Shown here: positions 41,610-53,885 of the stretch, piece by piece
Numbering within the stretch: position 1 is the stretch's first letter
How the letters are laid out: each line of letters begins with the position of its first letter
DNA from: Viola odorata
Taxonomy: Eukaryota > Streptophyta > Magnoliopsida > Malpighiales > Violaceae
Direction: 5' to 3'
Assembly (NCBI GenBank): GCA_963691705.1
Contig: OY829539.1
Location: 47,590,327 to 47,654,326 of the forward strand
DNA length: 64,000 nucleotides
Translations under genes and position numbers: made by a program
The notes under the pieces: generated by a model
What the model was told of the DNA's origin: nothing
The model's database searches: none
What the model saw: the letters and a program-made list of their open reading frames with translations, nothing else

Positions 41610-44458
41610 GTAAGGTTGTGTTAACTCGTAGGGGTTTAAGGCAATTGTAATAAGTATTCATGGTTTAAGAAGTGGACTTCCGTTTCTGGTGTGGCGACAA
41701 TTGTCAGGTTAGGCGAAAAAGGGCGGTGTACAAGAACAAGAACACAAAACCATGCATGAGTGATCTCTCTTTCGATTAAAACTATACTAACGAATCATGA
41801 TTGATGAAGAAAGTTCTCAAAAATTCAAACATTGGGTACAAAGCAATAGGGTTTTGTCATACATTAGGACATAAAACGAGGTCTTGATCTCAACTCAAGG
41901 CAGACACGTGGCAAAAGATAACTTGGAAATAATAATATTGTCATTGGCATATATGTCACTCCTAAAATGACCTAATTGAATTATAGTATAATATTTTGAT
42001 TGAGCGAGACATGCATGCATTTAGCTACCAAAATATTGTTAATTAGTTGCTTGTAAACGTTACCTAGCTTTTGTTTATTTAAAGAAAGAGGTGCCTAATT
42101 AACTGTTTTTTCTTTCTATTTTTGTATAGTAATTGAGTAAGTAAATAACTGGTCGACAATTTATTATTAATAAGCTCATCAATATTTAAACGAGATTAAT
42201 CTTTTATTTAAAAAAAGTACCTGAATACATCCAAAATACTGTTATTATATTAATAATGTTATCTACGCATTCACTTTAATTTATCGCCTGTGAAATTAAT
42301 TTTTTAGTAATAGCTGAATTGAAACGCCAAAAAATTTAAAAATTCTTTCCACATATTTATGCTGAATCGAAACATAATTGATTTGTAGCAAACACACTTT
42401 ATCAAATTATGCTTATTTTATATATAACTTATTTCAATCAAATTGAAAAGAAAAATATAAAAATAAATAAAGTGTTCAAATCAGAAATATACCTTCAAGA
42501 AAATAGAGGTAAACATTTGACCAACAAGAATTGATTTTCTTGTGTAAACATTACTAGTTTAGAGGGCAAAGGGAAGATTTTTTGTGCCTAAATTAAATAA
42601 GGATTAGGACACACGAGTGGATCCATGTGGCCTAAGTAGATTAATGTCCTTAATTAGGGGTTAATTAGGATTAGTCGTAAGGAATAAGTTAATTATCCGA
42701 GAAAGATACGGAGAGGTGGGTGGGCCAGCATACTTTGTTTAGTTGTGCTTAATGGCGTTTTATAGAAAATTAGCGAAAAAACTAAAGAGATGCGATATGC
42801 TTGCTTGGCTTCGTTAAGGAAAGCAAATGCGTTATTACTTATTAGTACGTGGCTAGCTACTAATCAAGATTAATTTTACACTATCAAAGTAAATCACCTT
42901 TTGACATTTTGTGGACTAACTACTATAAATAGAAGTGTTTCATTTTTTTATTATAAAAAAAAAAGTTCGAATCTTACAATAGAAAAAATTATATTTGAAA
43001 AATTATCACCTTTTAAAATGCCGACAGAACTCAAACCCTACACATTTGTTTTTCATCTTTATTTTAGGGTTCCTAAATATTTCAATTAATATTTGAGAGC
43101 CTTTTCTTCTTTGTTTTAATCCAATGTCTTTTAGATTTTAAAATCAGACCGCAATTATTGACGTATATATTGTAACATATATCATTTAACATCAAATTGA
43201 ATCTAACATGTGCATCATATGCCCTGGATATTCCCAAACCATCTAATAAGAACTCAGTTTCTACTTTCTACTCTGTAACATAGACGTCGTTTCCTTTCAT
43301 CGATCATCTAACATGAAATTGAATATAAGGTGATTTGATGTTGCATGAAAAAGATAGAAGCATGGAGAAAAAGGGCTACGGACAGCCCATTTTACCCAAA
43401 TCACTACTTTTTGGTGAAATAATAATTACCCATTTATCACGTTCGACTAAAAACAATAAATAACGTTGGTAATTTAATTTGTTGCTTTGCTTATTTCTCC
43501 GTACGGTGGGCGCCGCTGGGCTGCGTTACCTTTTGTCATCCTTGTCAATCACAATAATGCATCATATAGCTTATTACTCTTTTTCAAAAACTGTCCAACA
43601 AGGGGTATTTTTTTTTATAGTGGTACCAAGAAGAGTCCAAGAACATCTAGGAGCAGTATTATATTCAATAATAACTTGAGAGAACCTGAAAAAGAATATC
43701 GTAGTTGTTTGTTGTCGGGATAAGAAAATGATATAATTTACTGGACGGAGGATCTCTATATAAATTTCACCGACGTGAACGTGGGATATTGAGCCACCAC
43801 AAAAGTTTTTCTTCATCCTTTTGGACCACTGGTAAAGCAAATAAGAAACACACCAAAGTGGTGGCAGATGGATGGTAGATTGTTTAAATTATACAATTTT
43901 CAATCTGTGGGGTTTTCTCTTCTATTCATTCCCATATGCTGCTCATTCCCATATGAAACTTGCAAGAATTGCTTTTGGAACCGAAACCGACGAATGGAGT
44001 AGATTGGTTTGCTTTGATCTTTCTGACCGTTTTGCTGTTGCATCGGTAAAAGCCAGTGATTCAGAACCAGTTAATTTAAACCGGTTGAATCGATCAAACC
44101 ACAGCTGTACTTTATAGGACGAAAAAAGAAACAAATGGAAAGACTTTACTCCTTACTCCTTACTCCTTACGGATCAAGTAGCAATTATATAAGAAAACAT
44201 TGCGTTCCGGTTTACCATATTGAAAGGCAACTTTCTGTCAAATTCCATGTAGTTTTCCAAACACAACAAGGCGAAATGCATCTCCTTATAGTTTACAACA
44301 TTACAAAAGGAAGCTCTGTTTTCTGACTATATATGGTAACGTAAAAAATAACAACAACCATCGGTACGAATCTAGAACCCCTTCCCTATGTTAAAAAAAA
44401 ATCATAATAACCTCAAAACCCAGATGCAGCAAAGGGGCAGGGATTTGGTTAGACATCT
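41610..44458. other. AT-rich intergenic spacer between the nest and PRR7
   Basis: No gene is visible. Near 44040-44100 there is a short GGTT/AACC-rich patch (AACCAGTTAATTTAAACCGG) like hAT debris, and CTCCTTA is repeated three times near 44152-44170. Otherwise I see nothing. Confidence 0.5.
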
Positions 44459-44613
44459 GCATGCTCCTGCTATCTTACACTGTCAAAAGAACCGTCTTCA
44501 GTATCCCTTCCAGGCTTCGTGTATATCAGCATGCTCCTCCTGTTATCTCATACTGTCGCAAGAATTGTCTTCAGAAGTGAAGTCATTGCCATGACTATCC
44601 CTTCCGGGCTTCG
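44459..44613. repeat. Local ~75-bp direct duplication downstream of PRR7
   Basis: GCATGCTCCTG-CTATCTTACACTGTC..GTCTTCAG..TATCCCTTCCAGGCTTCGTGT (from 44459) is followed by a diverged second copy (from 44530) with GCATGCTCCTC..CTCATACTGTC..TATCCCTTCCGGGCTTCGTGT. The second copy has about 20 extra bases in the middle. It overlaps the PRR7 3' flank. Confidence 0.6.
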
Positions 44614-44646
44614 TGTCAGACCTGAATGGAAACAAGTAACACCTTA

Positions 44647-47600
44647 TTAAAGTTTTGGTTGAAGATGCGGCAATTGAACAAATAAATGACAAGCGTTTAC
44701 AACGTGCATCATGTTTGAGTCAACGTACACTATCTGTCTAACAAATTGTCCCTTGACACGAGGTCGCTGTTCCGCTAATTTTTTCCTGCTATGATAGCGA
44801 ACCTGAAAATAATACATTGCTTTCAGTCTTAACAACAGACATAATAGTATAATTAACAAAAGCAAGCACCTAATCATGAGTAAATCACAATCTGAGTCAA
44901 ATAATCAGCATACCAAAGTGATCAGGTTACTGGCTGCACACATGGATATTTACATTGCAAAAAAGGAAGAAACAAAAGTTTGTCTTATTATTAAGTGAAT
45001 CCTGCTCCACAAAAGGAAAAACTACTATGAATAAATTACTAAACCATGTTTATAGCTACCGCTGTAAGTACAAAAATGAGTTACCCGTTTCTCAAAGCAT
45101 CTTTCTTTCCTCTTCTGTCGAAACTTACACAACGCAGCCTCTCGCTGTGCCACCCGATCCTCACCTCCTGCATTCCCACTGACTCTCCCATTACTGCCCC
45201 CAGCTCCAATATTTCCAGCAGCTGCATTGTCACTGTCCATGTTTGTGAATCCAGTATTCAAGACAGCGCTGCTCCCATTTTTCCCATTACTGCCATGATT
45301 ACTCCCTGAGGCGCTTCCATTCACACTGTAGTTTCTAGTAATACCTTCAGTAGCTCCTCCTACCATGTTCGATGATCCACATTGTTGAGCATCTTCTGCC
45401 ATATTCTTCAGTGAGAGATCGTCATGGTCTGGCTGTGATTGATGCTGCTGAATGACATGGACATCATGGTGATAATGATGGTGGTGATGGTGGTGGTGTT
45501 GAACTTGGACTTGTTGGCGCGAACCTCTAAATTGTGCCTGAACAGTGACATGCCCCACATCATTCACGTTGCTGGATTTTACTTGCTGTGGTGAACAAAC
45601 AAGGCCATTTTGCACAGACTGGAAGGCAGATGAGTTAAAAGATTTGAAAGCTGATGTGGACTCTGATTTATCATTGAGAGCTTCTGTCTTGAGGGGAGCC
45701 TTTTTACTAGTAGAGGCCATGTCATTGTTGTTGCTACTTCCATTTGATGGCTGATTGAGAATGGTACCATTTGGATGACATGTCATATCGTGCACTCTCT
45801 CTGTCCTTTTGGCATCTGAACTATTACCAAGCGGAGAACAGCTACCCACATTCCCCGTTTGTCCCTAGATAACAGCAAATACAAAATTAGACTTCTAAGG
45901 AACTCAGCACTCTACAAAATGAGAACTATACCAACAATACTTTATAATGTGTGAGGTTCAATAGATCGTTACCTGGCTAGCAGAAGAGGAAGTATTGTAT
46001 CTGCACATATGGGGGAAAAAAACAGAAGTTTTAAAATCGAGTAGAATGTGAATGGAAACTAGAATTTACATTTCAGTTCCCATAGTTCTCATCTTACTTT
46101 GAGAATGCTGACAAATCTGAATGTCTGAGAACATTGCGGTCATCATTTGCAGCACTGCCAGCATCCCCCACTCCTCTCAGCCTTTTCAAACTTAATTCAA
46201 GTGATGGCAATCCTCCAGAATCTGAGAATGCTTTATCTTTGAGTTGCAAAACATCATCAGGACAATTTGAAACATCAATCCTTTTGCTTTCGACATGTAG
46301 ATTGGTACAATTTGCATTAACTGCTTTGGAAGCTCGTTCCCTCAGTTTGTTGCTTATGTTTTCACTCTTGTGTTCCAGCTGTCCATTCTCAAGTGGTTTG
46401 CTATCTACTTCAGACAGCTTGTTCTGCCTCTTGATGATAGGGTGTGAAGTCATCTCACATAGGCAGTCGCGTTGTAAATCCGGTTTCCTAGATACTCCTA
46501 TTCCCAGGTCTTTACCCATTCCAACATCATCTTCAAAGAAAAATTCAGTGTGTTGTATTATATTTATTCTTTTAAGGAAAATGAAAGAACAAGATGGTGT
46601 AATTCAGCTGAAGTTGGACAGATAAAACTGAGGCATACCGTGTTCTTCATTCTTTTCTTGGCTCTCTTTTTTCTCTGTGATACCTATCCACTGGTCGCCA
46701 AACACTTCTGGATTTGTATGGATCACCTGAGCACAAGTACTATCAGGAGCATCGGCCACTTGAATTGAGGGTGATGTAAGTTGAGGGCTGTCAAACTCAG
46801 CTGCCCTTTTTGTCCATGAACTCTGAAAAATAAGAGAAATGTTAAAACACTTTACTGATAGATGCAACATTCAGGAGAAAATTGAACGGAAAAAAAAAGA
46901 AGATTTTTTCATCTTGTACTATGCGTATTAACATGAGATCACTGAAATATCATATCATGGCTTATGGCTTAATTATTGTGCTCTTTCAGAGTATCACATG
47001 AATCCAGTATAGGAAAAAACTGCAGTTCTAGTTTATTTATGTAGAAGGAGCAGATAATTTGCGAGTTCCCTTCCCCAGTCAAAAGTCAAGGGTTGGACAA
47101 GAAATATCTCAAGACTGACTTTGTTCAGTAACACTAGTACACAATTGCTTTTTTTTTTTTTTTTTTGAGGATGGAGCTTCATCATATCCTTGAAATTCTG
47201 AACTTGTCATCAGTACTCGCAACATATTTCCAGTGTGAGGCTGTTGTGATTGTATTGCCTAGAGGTAGAAAGCTTCGTTACTGCAAAGCTTGCACAGCTA
47301 TTTGGCATTTTGCTTCCAATGAAGAGGATAAATCATATGATGACTCTATAAAGACAATTGGAGTATTGGACAAAAAAAGGAAAAATTAGTACTTCATAAT
47401 GCAAGAGGGTGCAATTGAGGCCTTTGGACTGACAACTGGACATAAAGCAAACATAAATATCATCTATGAAAAGGAAGCAGTAGCTAACCAGGTCCCCATT
47501 GGAAAATAACTTGCTTGCAATTTCTGAATGAAAATATTATACAAGAAAACAAATTATGTGTCTTTTAGAATAAAAGAAAAAAATAATATTATTTATGAAG

Positions 47601-50454
47601 TGGTGGAATGCAGAGGTCGACCAGTAATGGTGGGTAGTCAGCCGACCAAAGTGGTTGAATGTCCATAGGGGATAGGTGGCTGACGACAGTTCCCAGCAAA
47701 AAACAAGGGGATGCTTAGCAACATGCTTGCCAGCCAATGGAAGGAGTCGTCAGCAGTAAAGAAGGGAGGCTGGTGAGTGAAATGAGCAGACTGTTGGTGA
47801 CATAAGTACGGACAGAATTCTGGTTAGCCAACCAATTGCTGGTCATGTTGGGTGGGGCAACCTATAGTGAATTGCTGCTACCCAACATGACCATGACGAA
47901 AGGTAGAAAGATGCAAGTGGTGGGTTAACTTACTTTATGACTTCATGATCTTACATAAAATATTTCAAGGTTCCAGCAAGAAGCAAATTTCTGTTGATAT
48001 CGGGTTGCATCTTTTAACAACTGGAAGAGAAAAATCCTCGAGAAATGTTTTTGTACAAAAAAAACACTTAAAGAAAGCAGAAATGCTAGATTGTAACTGA
48101 TTGTTGAGTAACATGATTAAAAAAGTAATAAATTACCAAATTATTGTTAAGAAAACTACTTCTAAAATATTCACCAGTCTGCTATTAGTATAAGAATCTA
48201 TTGGCATTTTTCTAATAACAATAGGATTCTGGCCACACCATCTTCCCATTGTTCTTCCAGTTCACTAGTAGGACTATACTTCAATACATTATTTACTGCA
48301 ATGGCAACAATAAAAATGAACATCACAACTTAATAGTGTGTTATCAGATGGTTTGATAAGATTGAATTTCAAGAAGCCACACAGAAGACAACACCAGGTC
48401 ATCTAATTCCTAAGGATTTCATATATTACCTGAGTGCCACTTCCATTGTCACTTCCATCCCGAGCACTTAATCCATTACTTCCATTGTCATCAAGCTCAT
48501 TGCAGCTGTCAGAATTATTTCCAGACTCTTCATTACCTTTTGACTTAACAGATTTTTTAGTTTGAGTCCCACTTTCGCTCCCACTACCGCTGGACTGAGA
48601 AGAGGAAATAAAGTAGAAAGGGTCAGGCAGGGATTTGTTCTGACCCTGGAGATTTTATATTGTTAACTTATCAAATGCAATAGAGCACATCCGAAAACAT
48701 GGTCATTGTAAAGCCAAAGAGAATGTTACAATAGCTCAAATCTATGGCTATAACAGAGCGTCAACCATTTTGCAAAATCTAAAACATAGCACTAGTTAAA
48801 GGAGGCTAAATATGTCCAATAAAATGTTCCAGAAAAGAAAGAAAAACACCATAATTAACCCAAGACATGACTACAATGACTCATAATGCATAATATCTAG
48901 TAGAAGTGGAAATGTAAGGGAACTCACACTGTGGCATCTTCTCCAAACATGCTGCCATAGGTTTTTAAGTTCATTCTTCCGAATAGGTTTCACTAAAAAA
49001 TCAACTGCACCTTTTGACAGACACTTAAAGACTATACCCATAGAATCATGAGATGACATCACTGCAACCACAACTCAACAAATGTATTTGCTTAAATGCA
49101 TAGCATAAAAACTGATCACGTGAAATAAATCTTGAGTTTGAAGACTTCCAACCTAGAAGCACAATGAAAAGATGCTTACTTATCACGGGAATATTCTTGA
49201 AAGTTTTGTGGCTCATGATTTTGCATAAAAGGCCAATCCCTGAAACAATAGGCATGGCTACCTCTGTAAGGATGAGATCAATATGATTATTGAAATCTTC
49301 CAGAACTCTCCATGCTTGAAGACCATTTGCAACACCAGTAACTGCATAAATCAAATTTAGGATTGCAAGTAAGAACAATAAATATCTGTCTGAAGTTAAG
49401 CTTGTAATATGATTCAAATGGATTCAATGAATGAAACATCTGGTATCACAGACAGGGCAACTCCTAATTGTGGTCATTGCACGCATTCAAGGTGCCAAAT
49501 CAAAGTAACCAACAAGTTGGACTTTCATTCACGTGACTAAAATCTTACAGAACATCAGACCAGAGAGGTCCTATGTTCAACCAAAATACGGATAAATCAT
49601 CTATCGTGAAAATCTATAGATTAAAGCCGCACTCAATGATAATTAGCAAATAGATTTGAAACAGATATAGTAACACCAGCACCATGACTGACCGAATTAG
49701 AGCCAAATATGGCCAAAAGTCTCCAAGAACCATTTCGATACTAACAATAAAACACAGAACAGTTTAGTAGAGGGAAGTGGTGACATAAACAGTGACAAGA
49801 GTCAAAGCTTTCCACCATATCAAATTTAACAATAGCAACTTGACCTGATAAACACAATGAAATTAGAGAAAGAGCAATCAAAAGCACAGAATTATTTCAA
49901 TTTTAGCATTTTTAAAATAACTGTAGTTAAAACATAGCCACGAAAATGAAGTACTATAATTGACGAGGGATTTGTGGATAAAACTTTGGTAAATTGATTG
50001 TGATAAAAGTATAGGCAAAAGAGGTAGTACAAATGGGTGTATGAAAAAGATGAGACGCAAGACAACTCACAAAATAAGGCAGAGATTACCGACCTTCATA
50101 GCTGCAATTCCGCAGTAAAGCACTGACAACATGTCGTGTTGAATCATCATTTTCCACTAGAAGAACCTTTATCGATCTAGTTGGAAGAAACCTCTCCCAT
50201 TGTACAATAGAATTTTGAGATTGTTGTTGTGAAATCTGCAAGCCATCATGGACCTGAACTGTCCCTCCAGGTCTGCTGTTTACAATGGCAGCTGCATCAT
50301 TTGCCCGTGTGCCATCTTCCTGGGGTGATCCTGTACCTTGACCCTCACCCATCACTATGTTCCTACTTTCTCTCTGTTCATAACACATGTGAATGGCTCC
50401 ACCTACCACCTTTATCTCCCCCACAGTATCAACAGCTACTTCTACAGCAACCAT
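44647..50454 (-). CDS. PRR7: PRR7-type pseudo-response regulator (circadian clock)
   Basis: PRR7 is a nuclear transcriptional repressor of the plant clock that acts on CCA1/LHY-type genes. There are nine coding exons: 50094-50454, 49180-49341, 48928-49061, 48430-48594, 46639-46822, 46098-46530, 45973-46000 (28 nt), 45085-45864 and 44647-44802. All are GT..AG and in phase, giving 800 aa. The pseudo-receiver (residues about 85-190) contains [20 protein letters not shown], has Glu in place of the phospho-acceptor Asp (LILTEVAMP) and ends in the conserved [19 protein letters not shown]. The middle has [14 protein letters not shown] and DSTCAQVIH, with the family motif [19 protein letters not shown] His-rich run lies near 45450-45500. 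The CCT domain ([20 protein letters not shown], then [20 protein letters not shown]) is split between the last two exons. After CCT the frame continues about 28 residues without known similarity, so the final exon end is less certain. Confidence 0.94.
47598..47923. other. GC-rich segment with hairpin inside a PRR7 intron, flanked by AAGTGGTGG
   Basis: Within the 1.6-kb intron between exons 46639-46822 and 48430-48594, a block of distinctly higher GC is bordered by the 9-bp direct repeat AAGTGGTGG (47598-47606 and 47915-47923). It contains a hairpin with arms GGTCATGTTGGGT (47841-47853) and ACCCAACATGACC (47880-47892). The block could be an insertion, but its ends are not clear inverted repeats. 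Confidence 0.35.
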
Positions 50455-51614
50455 AAACCAGTTTCAGAAAGACCATCGACAAGCAACAATATATGATTGC
50501 ACAACCAAATACTCTTTTGAAACCTATGAGGCTATGACAATACACGAATATTCTTTTTTCACCAAAAGGAAGACTCCACAATATAAACCACTTCATTACA
50601 TCCCCGTTTCCTTATAAGAAACCAGTCAGCATAACAATAGAAATTAAATTCATCACATCTCATCCAAACAGTCAATGATTCATGAAAAGCATCTTGAACT
50701 TTAAGCTCCTCCTATCCACACTCTGTACATGCCTTTCAACATTTTCTTCAATGAACCTAACGACCAATACTACATATTAAATCACATTCCCATTTCCCAG
50801 CACACGAGCATAACCACTCTATTGCTCAAAGTCCTAAACTTTCCTCATAATCTATATGAATAGAGCAGCTACTAAACTCAAATCCATGTAGTCACTCGCA
50901 ATCAGAAGAATACAAGATTAACCTAACAATATAAAGCCATCACCAAATTGCTTAACAGTAAAATCTCACACCAGATTGTTATATCTACAGATATTTCTTC
51001 AAAGATAAGAAAATCCACAAAATGGGAACTTGAATTTCCTTTTCTTTTACACTCCTAATTTGTCACCTGGAACTGAAAAAAAGAATCACAGCTTAAGAGA
51101 TCCAAAGTATACTCATACATTCAAACAATAAATAAAATTCAAATTTTAAGAAATTAATACAGCCGCAGCACAACCTCAAGTGAACCGGACGTCACAACAT
51201 AGCACACTCCATTTTCCTCGAGCTCAGTTGCAGCAGATTCAACAAATCTAATCTGCTTAATAAAACCACAGACACAACAACAACAACAAACAAAACAAAA
51301 ACTTATTCTCCAGAAAATATCAAACCATGACCAAACCTTTAAAAAATCACCAAGAGGAAAAATGAATTTTCTCTCTTTTTTTTCAATGCTTTTGTTCTGC
51401 TTTTGTTGATAAACTCGCAGTGAAGGAGAAAGGATTGACTGGTGAAGAAAATTGTCCGGGGAAAAAAAAAATATAAAGAAGAGTGAGTTTTATGATTTTT
51501 TATGTTTTGGGTTGGGTTTAGAGAGAGAAATGGAGGTTTTAGTGAGAGAGGGAAGATATTATTCGAGGGAATGCTGACGTGTAGTAAGTGGAGGTCCATA
51601 TGGGTTTCAAGGTA
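50455..51614 (-). other. Probable 5' leader and leader intron(s) of PRR7
   Basis: No coding sequence is visible. It is AT-rich up to about 51340, then holds purine/pyrimidine-biased sequence (51420-51560) that looks like transcribed leader. I cannot fix the transcription start or leader splice sites. Confidence 0.4.
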
Positions 51615-51760
51615 CACGTGGGATGTGGGCCTCTGACACGTGAGCTGGAGGACAGCCATTGATTAATCTGACGTAGGATAAAATCAAAAGCTGGAAGTTC
51701 GAGGAGGGAGGGTAGGCGCCGAATCTTAAACGATGCGCTAGATCTATTCCTGGACACGTG
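51615..51760 (-). promoter_or_regulatory. PRR7: Cluster of three G-boxes upstream of PRR7
   Basis: CACGTG at 51615-51620, 51637-51642 and 51755-51760 (the last within ACACGTGGC, also an ABRE-like core). Three copies in 146 bp is far more than expected by chance. G-boxes are bound by PIF/HY5-type and related factors and occur in many light- and clock-regulated promoters. I found no complete evening element (AAAATATCT) here. Confidence 0.6.
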
Positions 51761-51839
51761 GCTGCTTGTGCAAGCAGGTAAAGGTCTTCGTGTCTAGTAG
51801 AGCATAACGTCGTCGTTTCGGGAGACTTTATCAACTTAT

Positions 51840-52267
51840 ACGGATATTATAATATAATGAAGAGGCCGGTGCCCTTGTTCAGTCTCACCAATTAAAGTTA
51901 TGATTAGAGTTTAGTGGTGGGCTGGTAGCAAGTTGTGATGTTACAACTTTCATTTGTTTGCTAGCCCAAAAATAAGTTTAAACGCGTCCTTTTGTTTTTC
52001 TACGGCCAGTTCGATCAGTGAACCAGCAACCTAGGCCCCTAAGACTATCGGGAATCAAATTTTAGGATGTTATTCACTTTCTCTCACTGCCACATCAGCT
52101 TAGCACCCAACCAAAAAGCATTTAACACCCACGCGCTCACAGCAGGGATTATTCAGGATGTTAAAAAAAAATTCTCTCTTCCACATCATTTATCATATAC
52201 CCCACCATATTTTTCATTTCTTTTCTTATTAAATTTATAATTACTATAATAATTACTTTTTATAATA
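51840..52267. other. Intergenic spacer upstream of PRR7
   Basis: No gene is visible. CTAAGACTATCGGGAATCAAATTTTAGG near 52040 loosely mirrors sequence near 53095-53125 and may be one end of an old element. Confidence 0.35.
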
Positions 52268-52394
52268 CTCCCTCCGGACCGCAATAATCGTCATTTTTCT
52301 ACGGAATATTACTGTACACTTTACTTGACTTTTTAGTGTTTACTTTACTGAATGTTACTATTTCAGGAAGTCAATTAATATGGTCCAGAGGGAG
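52268..52394. mobile_element. Stowaway-type MITE (127 bp)
   Basis: Ends CTCCCTCCGGACC and GGTCCAGAGGGAG form imperfect inverted repeats. TA is duplicated at 52266-52267 and 52395-52396. It is shorter than and diverged from the copy at 6042-6277. Confidence 0.85.
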
Positions 52395-52559
52395 TATAAT
52401 AAATAATAAATAATATTTTTTTAATATAAATTAATTAAATTTCATAATTTCTTTTCAGATTTCAAAAAATCTATACTTTTTTAATAAAATAAATAATATA
52501 ATATTTTTTAAGAGTAACACACGATATTATTTATCACTCAGTAAATCAAACATCGACTT

Positions 52560-52990
52560 AGATTATTCAAATTGTGTGTTTTATTTTCGAATTGTGAGTT
52601 TTATTTTCAAATTGTGTGTTTTTATTCTCAAATATGTTTTACTTTTAAAATATTTTGAGTAATTATTATGAAAAAAATCATTTAAAAAAGAAGAAAATGA
52701 AAAACAAGTGTAAAAAACTCTGATTTTTTTAGTGTCCAAATTTATAGATCTCAAAAAATTAAAAATAAGTGTAAAAATAATGGTATAAAATTATTTTGAG
52801 TAATTATTATGAAAAGAAGCATTTAAAAAAGAAAAAAAATGTAAAAAACATCGAATTTTTTTTAGTGTCCAAATAATACAAACCTAGTCTCAATTTATAG
52901 ATCTCAAAAAATTAAAAATAATGGTATATTTTTTATAAAATTATTTTCAGTATTTATTAAAAAAAATCGATTTAAAAAATGAGTGAGGAA
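52560..52990. repeat. AT-rich degenerate tandem repeats (~140-bp unit)
   Basis: A unit containing AATTATTATGAAAA..CATTTAAAAAAG..TTTTTTTAGTGTCC..ATAGATCTCAAAAAATTAAAA occurs at about 52660 and 52797, and partly at 52945. Shorter AATTGTGTGTTTTATTTTC repeats precede it. Confidence 0.55.
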
Positions 52991-53065
52991 AAAAAAACAA
53001 AAAGAGTCAGCCAATGCAAGCGCGCTGCAGGGCTGATTCTTTTCTTTCTTTCTTTTTTATAAAAC

Positions 53066-53093
53066 AACTGACAGTGGGGTCCCACTGTCAGTT
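53066..53093. repeat. Near-perfect 28-bp palindrome
   Basis: AACTGACAGTGGG, two central bases GT, then CCCACTGTCAGTT. It could form a cruciform or hairpin. No associated gene was found. Confidence 0.6.
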
Positions 53094-53216
53094 TAGTCCG
53101 GGACCAAATTTTGGTCCCTAGACTTTCCCTCGTGGCTTTTGCTCCCCTGCTGCACCATCATCTCTTCATTTGCACCCCAATTGCTCCCCACTTAAACCCC
53201 TGCTGCTGATGGTCTA

Positions 53217-53876
53217 ATCGGTTGGGTCAGATGAAATTTAAGAGGATCAAAATTATTACAACCGAATTGAACATTGAACTGTTCGAGCTTTCTAGCAATG
53301 GTTCAACTAAGTTTCAGTATTATCAAAATCGAACCGGAAATGAATGAGACACTAATTTAATATGTTTCAACCGTTAAATATTGGATCCTTTAGAACAATT
53401 TTGGAAAGTTGAACCAGTTGGTATTTAAAAAAACACAAATACTTACAAGCAATATTAATTTTTTTTTAATATAAAAACTTCATAGTTCATACTTAATTAA
53501 AAATATTAAAAAAAACATTTTTCAATCCTAAATCTCTACTTTTCTCTTTTCTTCTAAAAATAAAGAAAAACGATATGTAATTTGTTTAAAAGAAGAAAAT
53601 AAAATGACGTAATTTTGTGACTTGACTGACATAGCTAGTTTTTCATTGATCCGGACGATTCACTGGTTGAGTCAAAAACTAGCCGAGTCAACCAATTTTG
53701 TCTGGTCTGATTGGTGGGATCGAACTGGATCCTTCTTTGGGTCACCGGTTGAACCACTAGTTTAGTTTGGTTGTGATAACACTACAGGGTTCAACCAGCG
53801 TCGATTGTTGGTTCACTAAAATTTTAAAAAAAATGCATATTTCTATGGTAAAAATTGGGAAAAAATGGGGAAATGA
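53217..53876. mobile_element. hAT-like debris, left of the foldback element
   Basis: The stretch is rich in diverged ACCGGTT/GGTTGAACC motifs and has TTGTGATAACA near 53772, similar in style to the subterminal regions of the hAT at 34901-39104. Similar debris continues after the foldback (55057-55460). No coding remains. Confidence 0.35.
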
Positions 53877-53885
53877 TAAATATTT

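Noticed and set aside
42901..43089. Short ORFs in the spacer between the nest and PRR7
   Set aside because: They are short, AT-driven, and have no similarity or gene-like context.
52033..53128. A 1.1-kb element with ends GGGAATCAAATTTTAGG and GGGACCAAATTTTGGTCCC
   Set aside because: The inverted similarity is short and gapped, no target duplication was found, and the right-hand match is itself a small palindrome.
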